Source: Ailanthus altissimus (taxonomy: Eukaryota > Streptophyta > Magnoliopsida > Sapindales > Simaroubaceae). From it: a DNA stretch of 64,000 nt. The stretch covers positions 34,903,001-34,967,000 of the forward strand of contig OX327683.1 in the NCBI GenBank assembly GCA_946807835.1, read 5' to 3'. A program made the position numbers and the translations under genes. Positions 11,499-23,011 of the stretch are shown piece after piece (position 1 is the stretch's first letter; each line of letters starts with the position of its first letter). The notes under the pieces were generated by a model, which was not told the origin of the DNA, made no database searches, and was given only the letters and a program-made list of their open reading frames with translations.

Positions 11499-12317
11499 AA
11501 TATTTATACATTTCATGAACAATATAAGTGTGTAATATTAGTCACACATACTCTTGTAATATCTCACTTAATATTATGATATTTTTGACTTGTTACAGAT
11601 TTTTTTAAATACTTTTGACTTATTAAATAATTTTAAATTTTTTAAAATTTTGAGTCAAATTTTCCTTAAATTTTATTACAAGATATTTTTGACATTTTCT
11701 AAATAATTCTAAAAAATAGATTACATTTCAACACTTCTCCTTAATACATTTTTGAAGTGTCTTGATCTTGAGATTGTCGTGCACCATCTTTGTTTTTCTT
11801 GGTGGTGACTTCGCAAATAATTTTGCATGCCTTTTTTCTTGTGGAAGCCTTGTTAGAGTTTTTGACTTCAAATATTTTTTTTGTGACCATGTTGCTTCTT
11901 GTGTAACTTGTTGCTTTGTAGGTTTCTTTTTCATCACTTATATTGTAATGTTTTCTTTTTTCTTTTGTCATGGCTTGTTGTCTTGTAGTCTTTTTGTCAA
12001 TCACCTATGTTGTGATGTTTTTTTTTTCTTTGTTACTTGTTGCCTATAGTCTTTTTGCCATCACTTGTGTTATAAAGTTTTCTTTTCTTCTGTCACTGCT
12101 TGATAGATATAGGAGATCTTTTCCTCTTCATTAATTTTTCTCTTCATGTCCAAAATTTTGTAATTTGGACATAATGTGGCTTGCTTCTTTGCCAACAATT
12201 TTCTTATAATGATTATTTTTTATATATTCATCGTGGGAATTTTTCTTTCATTTTATCAATTTTTTTTATTTCTCCTTCTTTTGTACTTTCACTAGACTTC
12301 TTTCCTCTTTATTTTTT
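11499..12317. repeat. Left arm of 819-bp inverted repeat
   Basis: Reverse complement of 12643-13461, with the position sum constant at 24960 wherever checked, so no indels separate the arms. An 87-residue frame and a 95-residue frame on one arm are repeated exactly on the other strand of the second arm. The spacer is 325 bp (12318-12642). Confidence 0.92.
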
Positions 12318-12642
12318 CAACTCAAATCTTTTCTAGTCTCCCATAAAACATATTTTCCTACAAAAACCTCAAAACACTTCACTAAATAAATATACCTAAA
12401 ATTTTTATCAATAAAATAAGAGTCCAAAATTACTATTAGTGGTATTATAGCCTATAATTTTTAACAAGTAGTATGAGAGCCAAGTTTCAATCATAAATGA
12501 GCGTAAGATGTGGGGTGAGATTATTTTGAAGAATTGTGGGAGCTACTTTGGCAAAGGAAGCTTAGAATATCTTGGAGAAATGTTTGCAAGGAAATGCCAA
12601 GGTACGCACAATCAAACTTTAATCTTTAATAAGAGATTTTAA

Positions 12643-13461
12643 AAAAAATAAAGAGGAAAGAAGTCTAGTGAAAGTACAAAAGAAGGAGAAATAAAAAAAA
12701 TTGATAAAATGAAAGAAAAATTCCCACGATGAATATATAAAAAATAATCATTATAAGAAAATTGTTGGCAAAGAAGCAAGCCACATTATGTCCAAATTAC
12801 AAAATTTTGGACATGAAGAGAAAAATTAATGAAGAGGAAAAGATCTCCTATATCTATCAAGCAGTGACAGAAGAAAAGAAAACTTTATAACACAAGTGAT
12901 GGCAAAAAGACTATAGGCAACAAGTAACAAAGAAAAAAAAAACATCACAACATAGGTGATTGACAAAAAGACTACAAGACAACAAGCCATGACAAAAGAA
13001 AAAAGAAAACATTACAATATAAGTGATGAAAAAGAAACCTACAAAGCAACAAGTTACACAAGAAGCAACATGGTCACAAAAAAAATATTTGAAGTCAAAA
13101 ACTCTAACAAGGCTTCCACAAGAAAAAAGGCATGCAAAATTATTTGCGAAGTCACCACCAAGAAAAACAAAGATGGTGCACGACAATCTCAAGATCAAGA
13201 CACTTCAAAAATGTATTAAGGAGAAGTGTTGAAATGTAATCTATTTTTTAGAATTATTTAGAAAATGTCAAAAATATCTTGTAATAAAATTTAAGGAAAA
13301 TTTGACTCAAAATTTTAAAAAATTTAAAATTATTTAATAAGTCAAAAGTATTTAAAAAAATCTGTAACAAGTCAAAAATATCATAATATTAAGTGAGATA
13401 TTACAAGAGTATGTGTGACTAATATTACACACTTATATTGTTCATGAAATGTATAAATATT
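12643..13461. repeat. Right arm of 819-bp inverted repeat
   Basis: Contains the 3' interior of the small LTR element and the first 235 bp of its 3' LTR. That makes it the likely source, and the left arm the inverted copy. A Lys/Thr-rich 87-residue frame (12956-13219) ends beside the purine tract; it matches no family I recognise. Confidence 0.92.
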
Positions 13462-13815
13462 GGTGCATTTATAACGATGAGTGAGAACCTAACTATTATA
13501 TCAAATATGTAAGTCATAAAGGATTTTCTTCTATATTCTCCTTCTCATATTAACTAAATATCATAGTTGTCTCTCGTATATAAATTTTATCACAAATACC
13601 ATCTTCATCAAATAATCAATTACTTTAAACCAGAATCAAAGTTACCTTATAGTGTTTACACACCTTATAAATTGTTATTAATTGTATCTAAAGTCAAGTG
13701 GTTCGGATAACAGAACAATAGTAAAGTACTGTTTATATATACGATATCATTATTCTTATAATATCATAGCTATCAAAATTACTATCAACGGTATAATAGC
13801 ATATAATTTCTAACA
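13227..13815 (+). repeat. 3' LTR of the rearranged element
   Basis: A 589-bp LTR beginning TGTTGAAATG directly after a purine tract and ending TTTCTAACA. Its last 55 bp or so resemble 12412-12466, the remnant of the 5' LTR end. Confidence 0.7.
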
Positions 13816-14377
13816 ATATTAACACAAGAAAAATGTGTCCAATTTTATATATATATATATTCTGGAATTTATTAACAGTATTATATCTTTACCGGAGTTG
13901 CTGCAGAAGGAGGTTGTTAAGCATTGGTGGCTTAAATAAACTTGTTCAGTTATTACGTTGTTGGCCTCCCTTGCGACTTTCTTCTTGGTTACAAGTTGGA
14001 GTAAAGGTGAAAAGAGATTAATCATTGATAAAGATAATCTCTCTTTGATTTGATCTTCAATAATCTTGTGCATTCCCTGCAAGAACAATGAAAATTACAT
14101 TGACATGCATTCTTGTTTATACAGAGAATTTGGATTGGAATGATTGCTGGGACTTGTCTGCAAACACTGATTCTATTGTTTATCATTTATAAAACCAATT
14201 GGAACAAGGAGGTGAGTACTGTATTTGATATTTCCTTTACAAATTAATTATGTTTCCTTTCGTTCACCCTTTCTTCGATCTTCTTATTTATCAAAACCAA
14301 AATTTCAGGTTGAAGAAGCATCCGAACGGATGCGAAAGTGGGGAGCTGCGCAAGAAGAAAGATATGATACAACATAA

Positions 14378-17300
14378 ATAAAACTATACTTGTCCCTCTC
14401 CATATGTATCCCAAGACAAAATATTGACTTCAAAAAAAAGTTGTCTTACCAAGTATATAACTTTGAAGCTACAAGAGGTATATGTATGCATAGCTTAGCC
14501 ACTAACACGACACCTTCAGTCATAATTAAGCTCAAACTCTAAGAGATTCCCAATTATGTATTATTACATAACCGATCAACTGAGATTTGGTCATTGACAA
14601 TATATATCTTGATTTTGGCTTTAGGAAATTAACTTCATTTGGCTTTCATTTAAGGGAGGGATCAGGGAAGTTAATCCAAATTTGAGTACAGCAAAATAAA
14701 AAATGTTTCTGAGAGTACAAGTAGTAACCATTTCGGTTTAGTGTAAGTGTTTGTTACACTATACAAGCCAAATATTGGGTCAGACTCAGATGAACAATAT
14801 GTTTCTTCTTTCTTGTAACTTAGTTTGATTGTTCAGAAAACAAGAGTGGCATCAGCAATGATTTGTATTCTGATTATGAGGTTTCAATTGCCTGCATTTG
14901 ATTTCACAACTAGTAAATTAAAGCACTGTCACAACGTTTCATGTATATTTTACTTCTTATAAGACTGCCCATTTTAATTTTTTAAGCTTCACGTTAAAAA
15001 TGAATCAAAAGAAATGAAATTTTTGTTCTCCTTTCTACTTGAAGGGAAACTTTATGTACATGTATTTGATTCGAGAATCTGTGTGGACGACTAGACTTTC
15101 TTTTTTCTTCTTTTTGTTAAATAGTTGATTATTGATTATTTTTAATTTTTCCCTGTTAGTGTTGCACACGAACCTTCCTGGCAGCCTGACAGGAGTAAGT
15201 GACGGGCCCCCCATACTTTTCTGTTTTGACTCGACTCGCCCCCACTTTCTAATATTTAACATAAAGGACCCGATTCTATCTAATGATAATTACAAAATGG
15301 ATGGTACCCGATATCTTTGGATAATTACATCTCGGACCCTTCTTCTAACCTTTCGTTAATTACGCTCTAACCCCTTAAAGGGTTTCAATTAGAAATTCTT
15401 CATTTGCATAAACAACCAAATTCTTTCCGACATCGAGGTCTTGCTCTTCCCTCTTGTGCGAAGGTCGATCAAATTTCAAATCTTCTGCTTCGTATGGTCA
15501 GTAATAAATCTTATATTTCTTATATCCCCCTTACATTTTTTTATGAATTAACTTTTTGGCCTTATTAAGTCATCATTTCTTCGAATATATTCTCAATTTT
15601 AGATTTAAATTTTTAAAGGGTACTCAAGCTTAAATCTCGACAGCAATTGAGAAATATAATTTTAAAAAAAAATTATATCTATAATAAGTATAATTTGTAT
15701 GAGTGATAATATATTTTAACAAATAATATTTTAATATTTTTTAAGTTGAGTAATGTGTCAAGTAATTATTAAATGAATAATGTTAGACATCTTAAATTTT
15801 TATCTTAAATTGGATAAATAATATGTCAAACAATAATTGGATGGTGAAATAATACAAATTTTAAAATTATTTATGACACCTAATATTTAATTGACATATC
15901 ATTTTTTTAGATCCAATTTGAAATAAAAATTTGGAATGCTTAGTATTACTCACCACTTGTACAAAATATATACACATATCACTTATAAAAAAATATAGTA
16001 TTATGTAGAAGGAAAATCAATCATAACATTAATCTCTTGAGAGATTAACTTTATTATTGATACCCTTTTAATATAATTTCCTTTAGAGTAAGAAATTTAT
16101 TGTGTGTGTGGAAGACGTAACTCACAAATAATTAGAACACACAAGATTAACACATCAATAAAGATAAAAGAAACAAACCACAAAATACGAGGTATGCGTA
16201 GTTCGGTCAAAACGCCTAAGTTCACCAAAGATTCGTGATTCAGTTTCTTTTATTGATTAGATCACTAAGTATCTCCTTATATCACAATGATCATACAAGA
16301 CCTTTTAGTATATCTTATTGTAAATCTCTTAGTATCTTTCTAAATCACTATAATCTTTATAAGATCTCTCACTATCTCACACTCCATAAGATATTTTACT
16401 GAATGAATACAAGAATAGGCTGAGCTTCTCTTAAAATGATATATGATGCTCATTTTATTAATTCAGGAATAAAGACATCCTCAAATGTCACACTCTAATG
16501 CATCTTGCACTTGATGCTTACTTAGTTTCTCTATTTTCTTTTATGTATATATTTTAATACTTTAAATACTTTCCTATCTTTAATGGTTTATAATGATTTA
16601 TATAATGAATAAAACGTACATAAAAACTTTAAATTTAATTAAAATAAGAGTCTTTACTTATATAAATCTCATTTAAATAAGTTAATTGAGACAATAAAAA
16701 AATACACATAAGTTATCAAGTGAATAATATCTATGTAAATAGTATTTACATAAAAAATATCATATGAACAATATCTATTATTTTAACTTTTCATTTTGTT
16801 CATTTCTCATATAATTTTTTTATACTAAATTTTTTTTTGACTCTATATTTAATATTTATTTTAATTTATATACATATATGATTGTTAAATTACTAATTTT
16901 TAATATATTATTTAATTTTAAATGTGACTTTATTGACGGCAGTACCTTATAATTACATTTAGAAAACCCTTTTTATTTATAAATAAATAAAAATTCGGAA
17001 TGTTTCTTAGACGTGACTCAACTAGTCACCAAATTACACAATAACCGTGCCCATTTAAATTCGAAAAAAGTAAAATCTAATTAATTAAAAATATCAAATT
17101 CTCAGCCAAATCTTTAAAAAATTAAAAAAGAATTCCCGAATAAAAATGAAAATTCTTAAATATCTTTGGATTGACTTGCATTATTTCTTGTTCACGAATC
17201 CCACGGAAACCCTGTAAAGGAAATAATAACAATAATAATAATAATAAAACTTTGGCTATAAGATAATATTAGGAGCTTACAATTGCATTTGCGAAAAGAA

Positions 17301-18060
17301 AAATCCAAAACATCTTATAGTCTGCAAACAAACGATTGAAGTCAACGTACAAACTCTCCTTATCAGAAAATACAATTAAGAATAGAAGCCAAAAAGTACA
17401 ATTTTTTATTTCGATTTACTCCCAAAAAAAAGTACAAAACCGTCAGATTAAGATTTTTAAGTCAAGGATTCAGTAGAACGAAGGTAAAAAGTACGAGAAA
17501 CATCAAACTTTATTTTTTGGTCAAAACAAAAAAAAACTACAGTGAATTTAAAGAACGGCAAAAGATAAGCAGTGAATTGTGATATAAGGGTGTGAAGAGT
17601 TTTTTTAATATAATTTAATCAAAGTTAAAGGTATAATTATATATATAAAATTTAATTTTTTTATTTATTTAAATAATATTTTAATTTTTTATTAATTAAT
17701 CTCGTACAATTTAATAACATAAATATAAAATATATATATTACAATTTAATAAAACTCAATTTAAAATATCAATAATAGTTAAAGTCCAATTACAACTCAC
17801 TCGAAATCCAATTATAACCCAATTTAAAAATTTACTTTTGTTAATGTACAAAATAGTTGTGTTGGCACAACCATGCCACGAGTTTAATACGAATTAAACT
17901 TTGTCAACGTGATTTAATTGGTTTAGGTTGGATTCCTTTTTAACTTATGAACTAACATGTGAATCGGTACAAAAGCATGAATAATTAATTAAATTTTTAA
18001 TAAAAAATTATAAATATATTTCACTTTATCTTTTATATAAATGTATAAAAATTAAATTGA
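14378..18060. other. Intergenic AT-rich DNA with an orphan 5'-end-like segment
   Basis: No intact gene. Positions 15140-15490 are less AT-rich and carry AAACCCTTT-like motifs. They end in a leader-like stretch with an ATG followed at once by GT (15494-15498), as in first exons of some ribosomal-protein genes, but no following exon is visible. Positions about 16080-16520 contain text such as GTAGTTCGGTCAAAACGCCTA, often seen in Copia LTRs, without a visible partner. The remainder is simple AT-rich DNA. Confidence 0.45.
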
Positions 18061-18111
18061 ATGATATTTAATTTTGATTTTTTTAAATTAATAATATGTT
18101 TAATTATTCCT

Positions 18112-18618
18112 AAGATGCTTAACTTCATGGCTTCGGGAGACTATAAACCTATAGCATATTGTATTATTTTATATAAATGTATTATTAAAATAATTACTTT
18201 TAAATTGAGAAAGGTTGTGGACTATTTGATTAACCTAAGTCAATCGGTTTTTATTCAAAATAAAAAGATAATAGATAATATCATTTTGACTCATGAATTG
18301 GTGAGGGATTATGATAAGAAGAATGGAGTACTTAGGTGTGTTCTTAAAATAAATATGTGTAAGGCTTATGATTCACTTTCTTAGAATTTTATGGAAGAAG
18401 TGTTGATGGAATTTAGTCTTTCCTACTCTTTTGTTCAACTGATTATGCATTGTGTTAGATCTAATATGTTATATGTAGTTATAAATAGTAGCCTAAAGGG
18501 ATTCTTTTGGGAAAAAAAGTCAAAGGCAAGAGGATTCTATGTCTCCTTTAGGTCAAATTTGAACTCTTTCAAATTATATAATATCTGTAGTGTTACAAGC
18601 ACTATATCATTTAATTAA
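18112..18618 (+). pseudogene. LINE (L1-type) reverse transcriptase fragment
   Basis: The frame reads YKPIAYCIILYKCIIKII, then SQSVFIQNKKIIDNIILTHEL, KINMCKAYDSLS and, after a TAG at 18382-18384, NFMEEVLMEF and NSSLKGFF. This order matches plant L1 reverse transcriptases (YRPISCCNVIYK, NQSAFIKGR, NILLAQEL, KIDLQKAFDSVNWDF, NGSLVGYF). The TAG stands where Trp is expected, and the catalytic Asp of motif A is Asn. No endonuclease, C-terminal half or poly-A tail is visible. It is an old fragment on the plus strand. Confidence 0.85.
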
Positions 18619-21600
18619 TAAAATTAGCGATCTAATAAAATGTAATGTATAAATATTATTATATAAAATATTTATACAAAATGAGATGGCACGTAAGCAT
18701 AAATCCCAACAGGCACTCCATAGCAAGAACAGATAAACATTGTATGATCTGAAGAAATTTAGACCAACACTAAAGGTTAGCAACGATGAGAATTATAATT
18801 GTTAATAGTTAGCATTACTAAGAGTTAATAGATTATAAAAGTCAACAAAATTTAAGAGTTAGAACCTTACTGTAATGAAACATGGACCCAAAAATACATA
18901 AGTACTAATATAGTTCAAAAGAGTTGCAATAAGTGCTAAAAAAATGCTATTATGCACGAGTATTCTCAAACACCATATTTCTAATCTCATTCATCGATGC
19001 GGGTCTGTCAGTGAAACTCTTTTATTATAGATCAGTGTATGACCATATTTAGATGGTATAGATAGTTATTCTTATCTAATCATGGGCTTATTGAAAGTTC
19101 ATATGACATACGAGTATTCGGTGAAGATTAAATACTGAACAAGCTCAACAAGGAACCTAATAGACATCCATGAAGTCGTCAATAATTGGTCCTCTCAAGT
19201 TGAGTAGTATACGTAATCCTTTGACTTTAGCGCTATGATAAGCTTGTGAGTAATCCATCATGCTTTGGTTTCACATATATTAGAGATTTTTCATGATTTG
19301 ACTGTTATGTATCGTTGGGTATAGTCTGATACTCATAAAGTTTGGTATGCGTAAATATGGGATCTGTCAGCTCACATGGGTAAGTTGTATATCTGGATGC
19401 TTCGATATTGTATCTCATAAAGGCGTATGGTCATAAGCAATAAACCCATAAAAAGAGTTTCTCATAGGATTAAATAATATTATAAAAGTATTTGCATATA
19501 TTGTTTATAGAGATACGCGTTTGAAAATAAGTTTACAAATGAGCGCGTGAAAATTTGACTATAATGATTTATATTCCTGCTCCTCCAGGATATAAATAAC
19601 GAAATGATTATATATATGTGTTATGACCTCAATTTGTATGGTCTATTGCGCTAATTTATAATATCCGTAACGTGTGCATGGGGCATCAATTTCAGACTCA
19701 CAGAATAGTTTCATTTGACAAATCGAGCATGGACTTAAAAAGTCCTGTAATATAAAGTGTACTCATTGTGTACTACGGTAGTGTACCGAATTGAATAGTT
19801 TAATTTAATAAATTCTAAAAAATCAAATATTTACTTTATTTTTTAATAAATATATGTTTATTTATTAGAAGTTTCATTTAATAATTTGAAGAAAAAAAAT
19901 GAAGTTAAACACAACACAGTATAATATTATAGTATTAGTATAACTAATCAAGTCATATCAAACCCTAAAACATTAGACAAATATATGCCAAAAAAAAAAA
20001 GTGAATGAATCTAATTTTTATGAAAACATCACATTGTTTATAATTTTATCTTTAATAATGAAAAAAATTCTCATAAAATATGAGATTAAAAAGTGACAAC
20101 CACCCAATCAAAGGCACAAATAATTATAGCCAAATTATAAAAAGCTGCCGTATACTTCCATCTCTAATGTAAAGATAAAATATTCAAATCCCTCTCCCTT
20201 ATTATTCCTTTAAAAAAAAAACACAACACTCCGATTAATTATTAACAATAATGTATTTAAAATATATGTAAAAAACCTAAAGTGAAATAATAATGTAAAA
20301 TAAAAATATTATGTTTAAAATAATTGTTGAAGTTACAAATATGGGGCATTTTGTCTTTTTCGTATTATCTTCATTGTGTTATTTATAGGATAATTCAATA
20401 ATATTTTTCTATTTAATGAATTGACTAATCACAAATTCACCCAAGAAATACCATAAATAAAATTTATAATAAGTGACATTATTTTATTAAATGCTTCTAC
20501 TAAATATTGAGTCTTGCGTTGGATAAGAATTGAATAGATCTTAAATATATATGAGTAAATATATAATATTATCCAATAAATTATTCTTTTTGTTAATAAC
20601 AAAAATTCGACCTACAACATAAGAAAATCCCATACATTATTCTATCTTCAATCATTTATCACTAACTAATTTATTATATTTTTTAAATATAGAAGTATTG
20701 TTTTATTTTTTCAAACATGGAAGTAATAGCTTATAAAATGAATTTAAAACAATTGTATTAATTTTTTTTTATATAATTATAGGAAATTTATACTTGTTTA
20801 TGATTTTTAACTTTTGAATATGTATTTTGCTATTCATATTAGATTTGCATAATAACAATCATGTTGGTATGCCCAAATTATTAGGTGTGAAAACGGTAAA
20901 TACCAAACATGATTTTGCCATGTAAAAAGTTAAAATCAAATTATTATTAAAAATATTTAACCTATAATTTTAATTTATATCAAATTATTTTATGGTCGAC
21001 AACGAGATATATATAATTTTTTATCTAAACTTTTTAATACCAAATTTCAGTTATTGATTTTATGCGATCTAACGTTATAGACGAGGAGTTGACACTATAT
21101 TTTGATATTAATATATACAATTTAATTGCATGAGACCCATAACTCAAAATTAGTGTCAAAATTTTATGTTAAAATAACCTAAAATAAATATTTTTTCACT
21201 TAAATTTTTTATTTAAATTAGGACACAAATTTTCATTGTTAATTTCACATAATTAAATGGTTAAATTTTAAACTAAAATATATCATTTAGTAGTACAAAT
21301 CCATGTATTTAAAAACAAAACTATAAATTCATAATCACTTGTCACTATTAGATTAAACGAAATCTATGGTTAAGAATTTACGTGGTCCCGTTTAAGTAAT
21401 GTTCAGATATCTCTATCAATCATTAAATCAATGCTAATAAAATATATAATTAATAATTAAAATTATCTACAGATTTGAATTCATTGAATTTCTAAATATA
21501 CTCTTGGACATGTTCACATGTTCATCAATATCACAATATAGTATAAAGATTTATTTTATATTACGTTATTGAGTATTTCTTTGCTTACTTAGTTGGTTTG

Positions 21601-22260
21601 TATTATAATTAATATGGCATTTAATAAATTTATTATTGATTATTATTATATAATTATTAATAAAAAAATCAATAATTACATAATAAATATTAATAATCGG
21701 TTGACAACACATCAGTTAAGATACAAACTATATATATATATATATATTTTAGTATATCAATACTTTATAATATTATATTATACATATAATAATACAAAGT
21801 AGTATTATATTTGCATAGTTAAAATACAAATATAATTAATGTGTCATCAATCATTAATTATTATTAAATAATAATAATTTTTAAAATTTTATTAATATAA
21901 TACCAATCAATAATAAATACATCAAATACTAAATATAAATATTATATTTCAATTTTATAAACATTATTGGATATTATATTTATTATCAATCACCATTCCT
22001 ACATAATAAATATTCTCAAAATTCATTTTAATAAATAAAATTTTCTTATTATACTAAACATTAATTAAAAAATTGTTAGATTTGGAGGGGGGTTTTTGAC
22101 TCTCAAAGGACAACAAGACGATGAATGAAAGATAAAAAATTTTCAAAAATACCCCCAATTGAAAATCTACAAGTCTATAACTTAAACTCAAATTCAAACT
22201 CAAACTCAAACTATAGTAAATAATTAACCCGAGGTTAGTCAATCATGACAACTATAAATG
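18619..22260. other. Gene-free AT-rich intergenic DNA
   Basis: Positions 18690-19760 are less AT-rich than their surroundings and may be non-coding retroelement remains, but no protein domain or LTR pair is visible. From 19800 to 22050 the DNA is very AT-rich with a (TA)n tract near 21730. No RNA gene is seen. Confidence 0.45.
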
Positions 22261-23011
22261 AAGTGGATTGTGTCCATCGACAAAACCCTATTATACTTTC
22301 ACCCAAATCTCCGCTCGGGTCTTTTTATTTTTTCGCCTTCATCATGAGACCCTCTTAGCTTTCGCTATTTTGGAGAGGGACTTAAAAAACAAGTGGGTGA
22401 AAATATTGGGAAAGGAAAGAGAAAAAGCCAAAGTCCGAGGAGGTCAGCGAACAAGGGGTCTCATTCATCAAAGCCCTACTCTCGCCCACAAAGTACTGCG
22501 TACTGGTAATGTTTCTAATTCCTTTTCTTATTTTTTTTCTCTTTATTATTATTATTATTATTATTTTTAGCTTCAGAAACGAGAAAACCAATGGCAACAA
22601 AGAAAAACGAAAACAGAAAATCAAAATACAAATCATCTTAATTATAGACGAGAGTAGACGAGGGCTTGTCTCTGTTGACAAATCGAAATATAGCACTCCT
22701 TATTTTTCTCTCTCTAACAATTTATAATATCTGCAATTAAGTGAGAGAAAGAGAGAGCGCGGGAGCTAGTAGAACTTTGAAGGTTTCTTCAACTTCAAAA
22801 CCCTAGATCAATCATTTCCCGCCAAAATAAGATGATTAATTGGTACATATAACATAATATTTCGTTTTAATCTATGCATTATCATTTCATTGTTGTGTTA
22901 TCTTTTAAATATTGAATAGAAGTTTTCTAAAGAACTCGTTTTATTTTCGATTTATTTTTTATTTTTGAAATCGTTTTGTTTGTAGGAATTTGAACTCGAA
23001 ATCGAAAATCC
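22261..23011 (+). promoter_or_regulatory. Promoter and 5' UTR region of the ARID gene
   Basis: The region upstream of the ATG at 23012 has leader-like DNA. A likely 5'-UTR intron spans 22843-22985 (donor GTACAT, acceptor TTTGTAG). Positions 22270-22505 are less AT-rich and end in CTGGTAATG, a possible donor of a further 5' leader exon. An (ATT)n run lies at about 22543-22566. The transcription start is not determined. Confidence 0.45.

Larger units (their letters stand above)
11499..13815 (+). mobile_element. Rearranged small LTR retroelement containing a palindrome
   Basis: Element hallmarks on the plus strand: an LTR 3' end TTTTTAACA at 12458-12466; a primer site TAGTATGAGAGCCA at 12469-12482 (compare TGGTATCAGAGCCA); a purine tract AAGGAGAAG at 13218-13226; and a 3' LTR at 13227-13815 ending TTTCTAACA. 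The interior is only 760 bp and has no gag or pol domain. Where the 5' LTR should begin there is instead an inverted copy of the element's own 3' part. AATATT occurs at 11499-11504 and again at 13815-13820, compatible with a target duplication, although this hexamer is itself palindromic. The insertion lies in an intron of the MATE pseudogene. Confidence 0.7.
7111..14377 (+). pseudogene. MATE (DETOXIFICATION) efflux transporter pseudogene, interrupted by two LTR elements
   Basis: The exons read as a plant DTX-type MATE antiporter, a 12-helix membrane carrier that exports metabolites in exchange for protons or Na+. Exon 1 is about 7111-7389 (LWAIAGPIAFNILCNYGINLF, then VGHIGDVELSAVAI). Exon 2 starts at 7807 after TTGCAG and runs to 8353, then resumes at 10681 beyond a Copia insertion. 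Further exons are about 10869-10925 (MNINGWEG), 11019-11213 (SNELGSAHPRAVKYS), 13865-13990, 14125-14210 and 14309-14377, where the stop is. Lesions: a poly-T insertion with a 14-bp duplication near 7840-7885; a frameshift near 8303-8310; the Copia insertion; a donor site near 10775 that reads AT instead of GT; and in the 13865-13990 exon a partial deletion plus two or more stops (GGTTGTTAAGCA where GW-Q-A is expected; Tyr to stop). A functional transporter is not possible. The start codon is uncertain. Confidence 0.88.

Noticed and set aside
11762..13219. Paired open frames of 95 and 87 residues on both palindrome arms
   Set aside because: They are the same DNA read in inverted copies, low in complexity (Phe/Cys-rich or Lys/Thr-rich), and lie in a non-coding retroelement.
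16080..16520. LTR-like text (GTAGTTCGGTCAAAACGCC)
   Set aside because: No second LTR, primer site or target duplication was found, so it is only mentioned within the intergenic entry.
22268..22727. Overlapping small frames upstream of the ARID gene
   Set aside because: They overlap on both strands in leader-like DNA and contain simple repeats; none has a domain.
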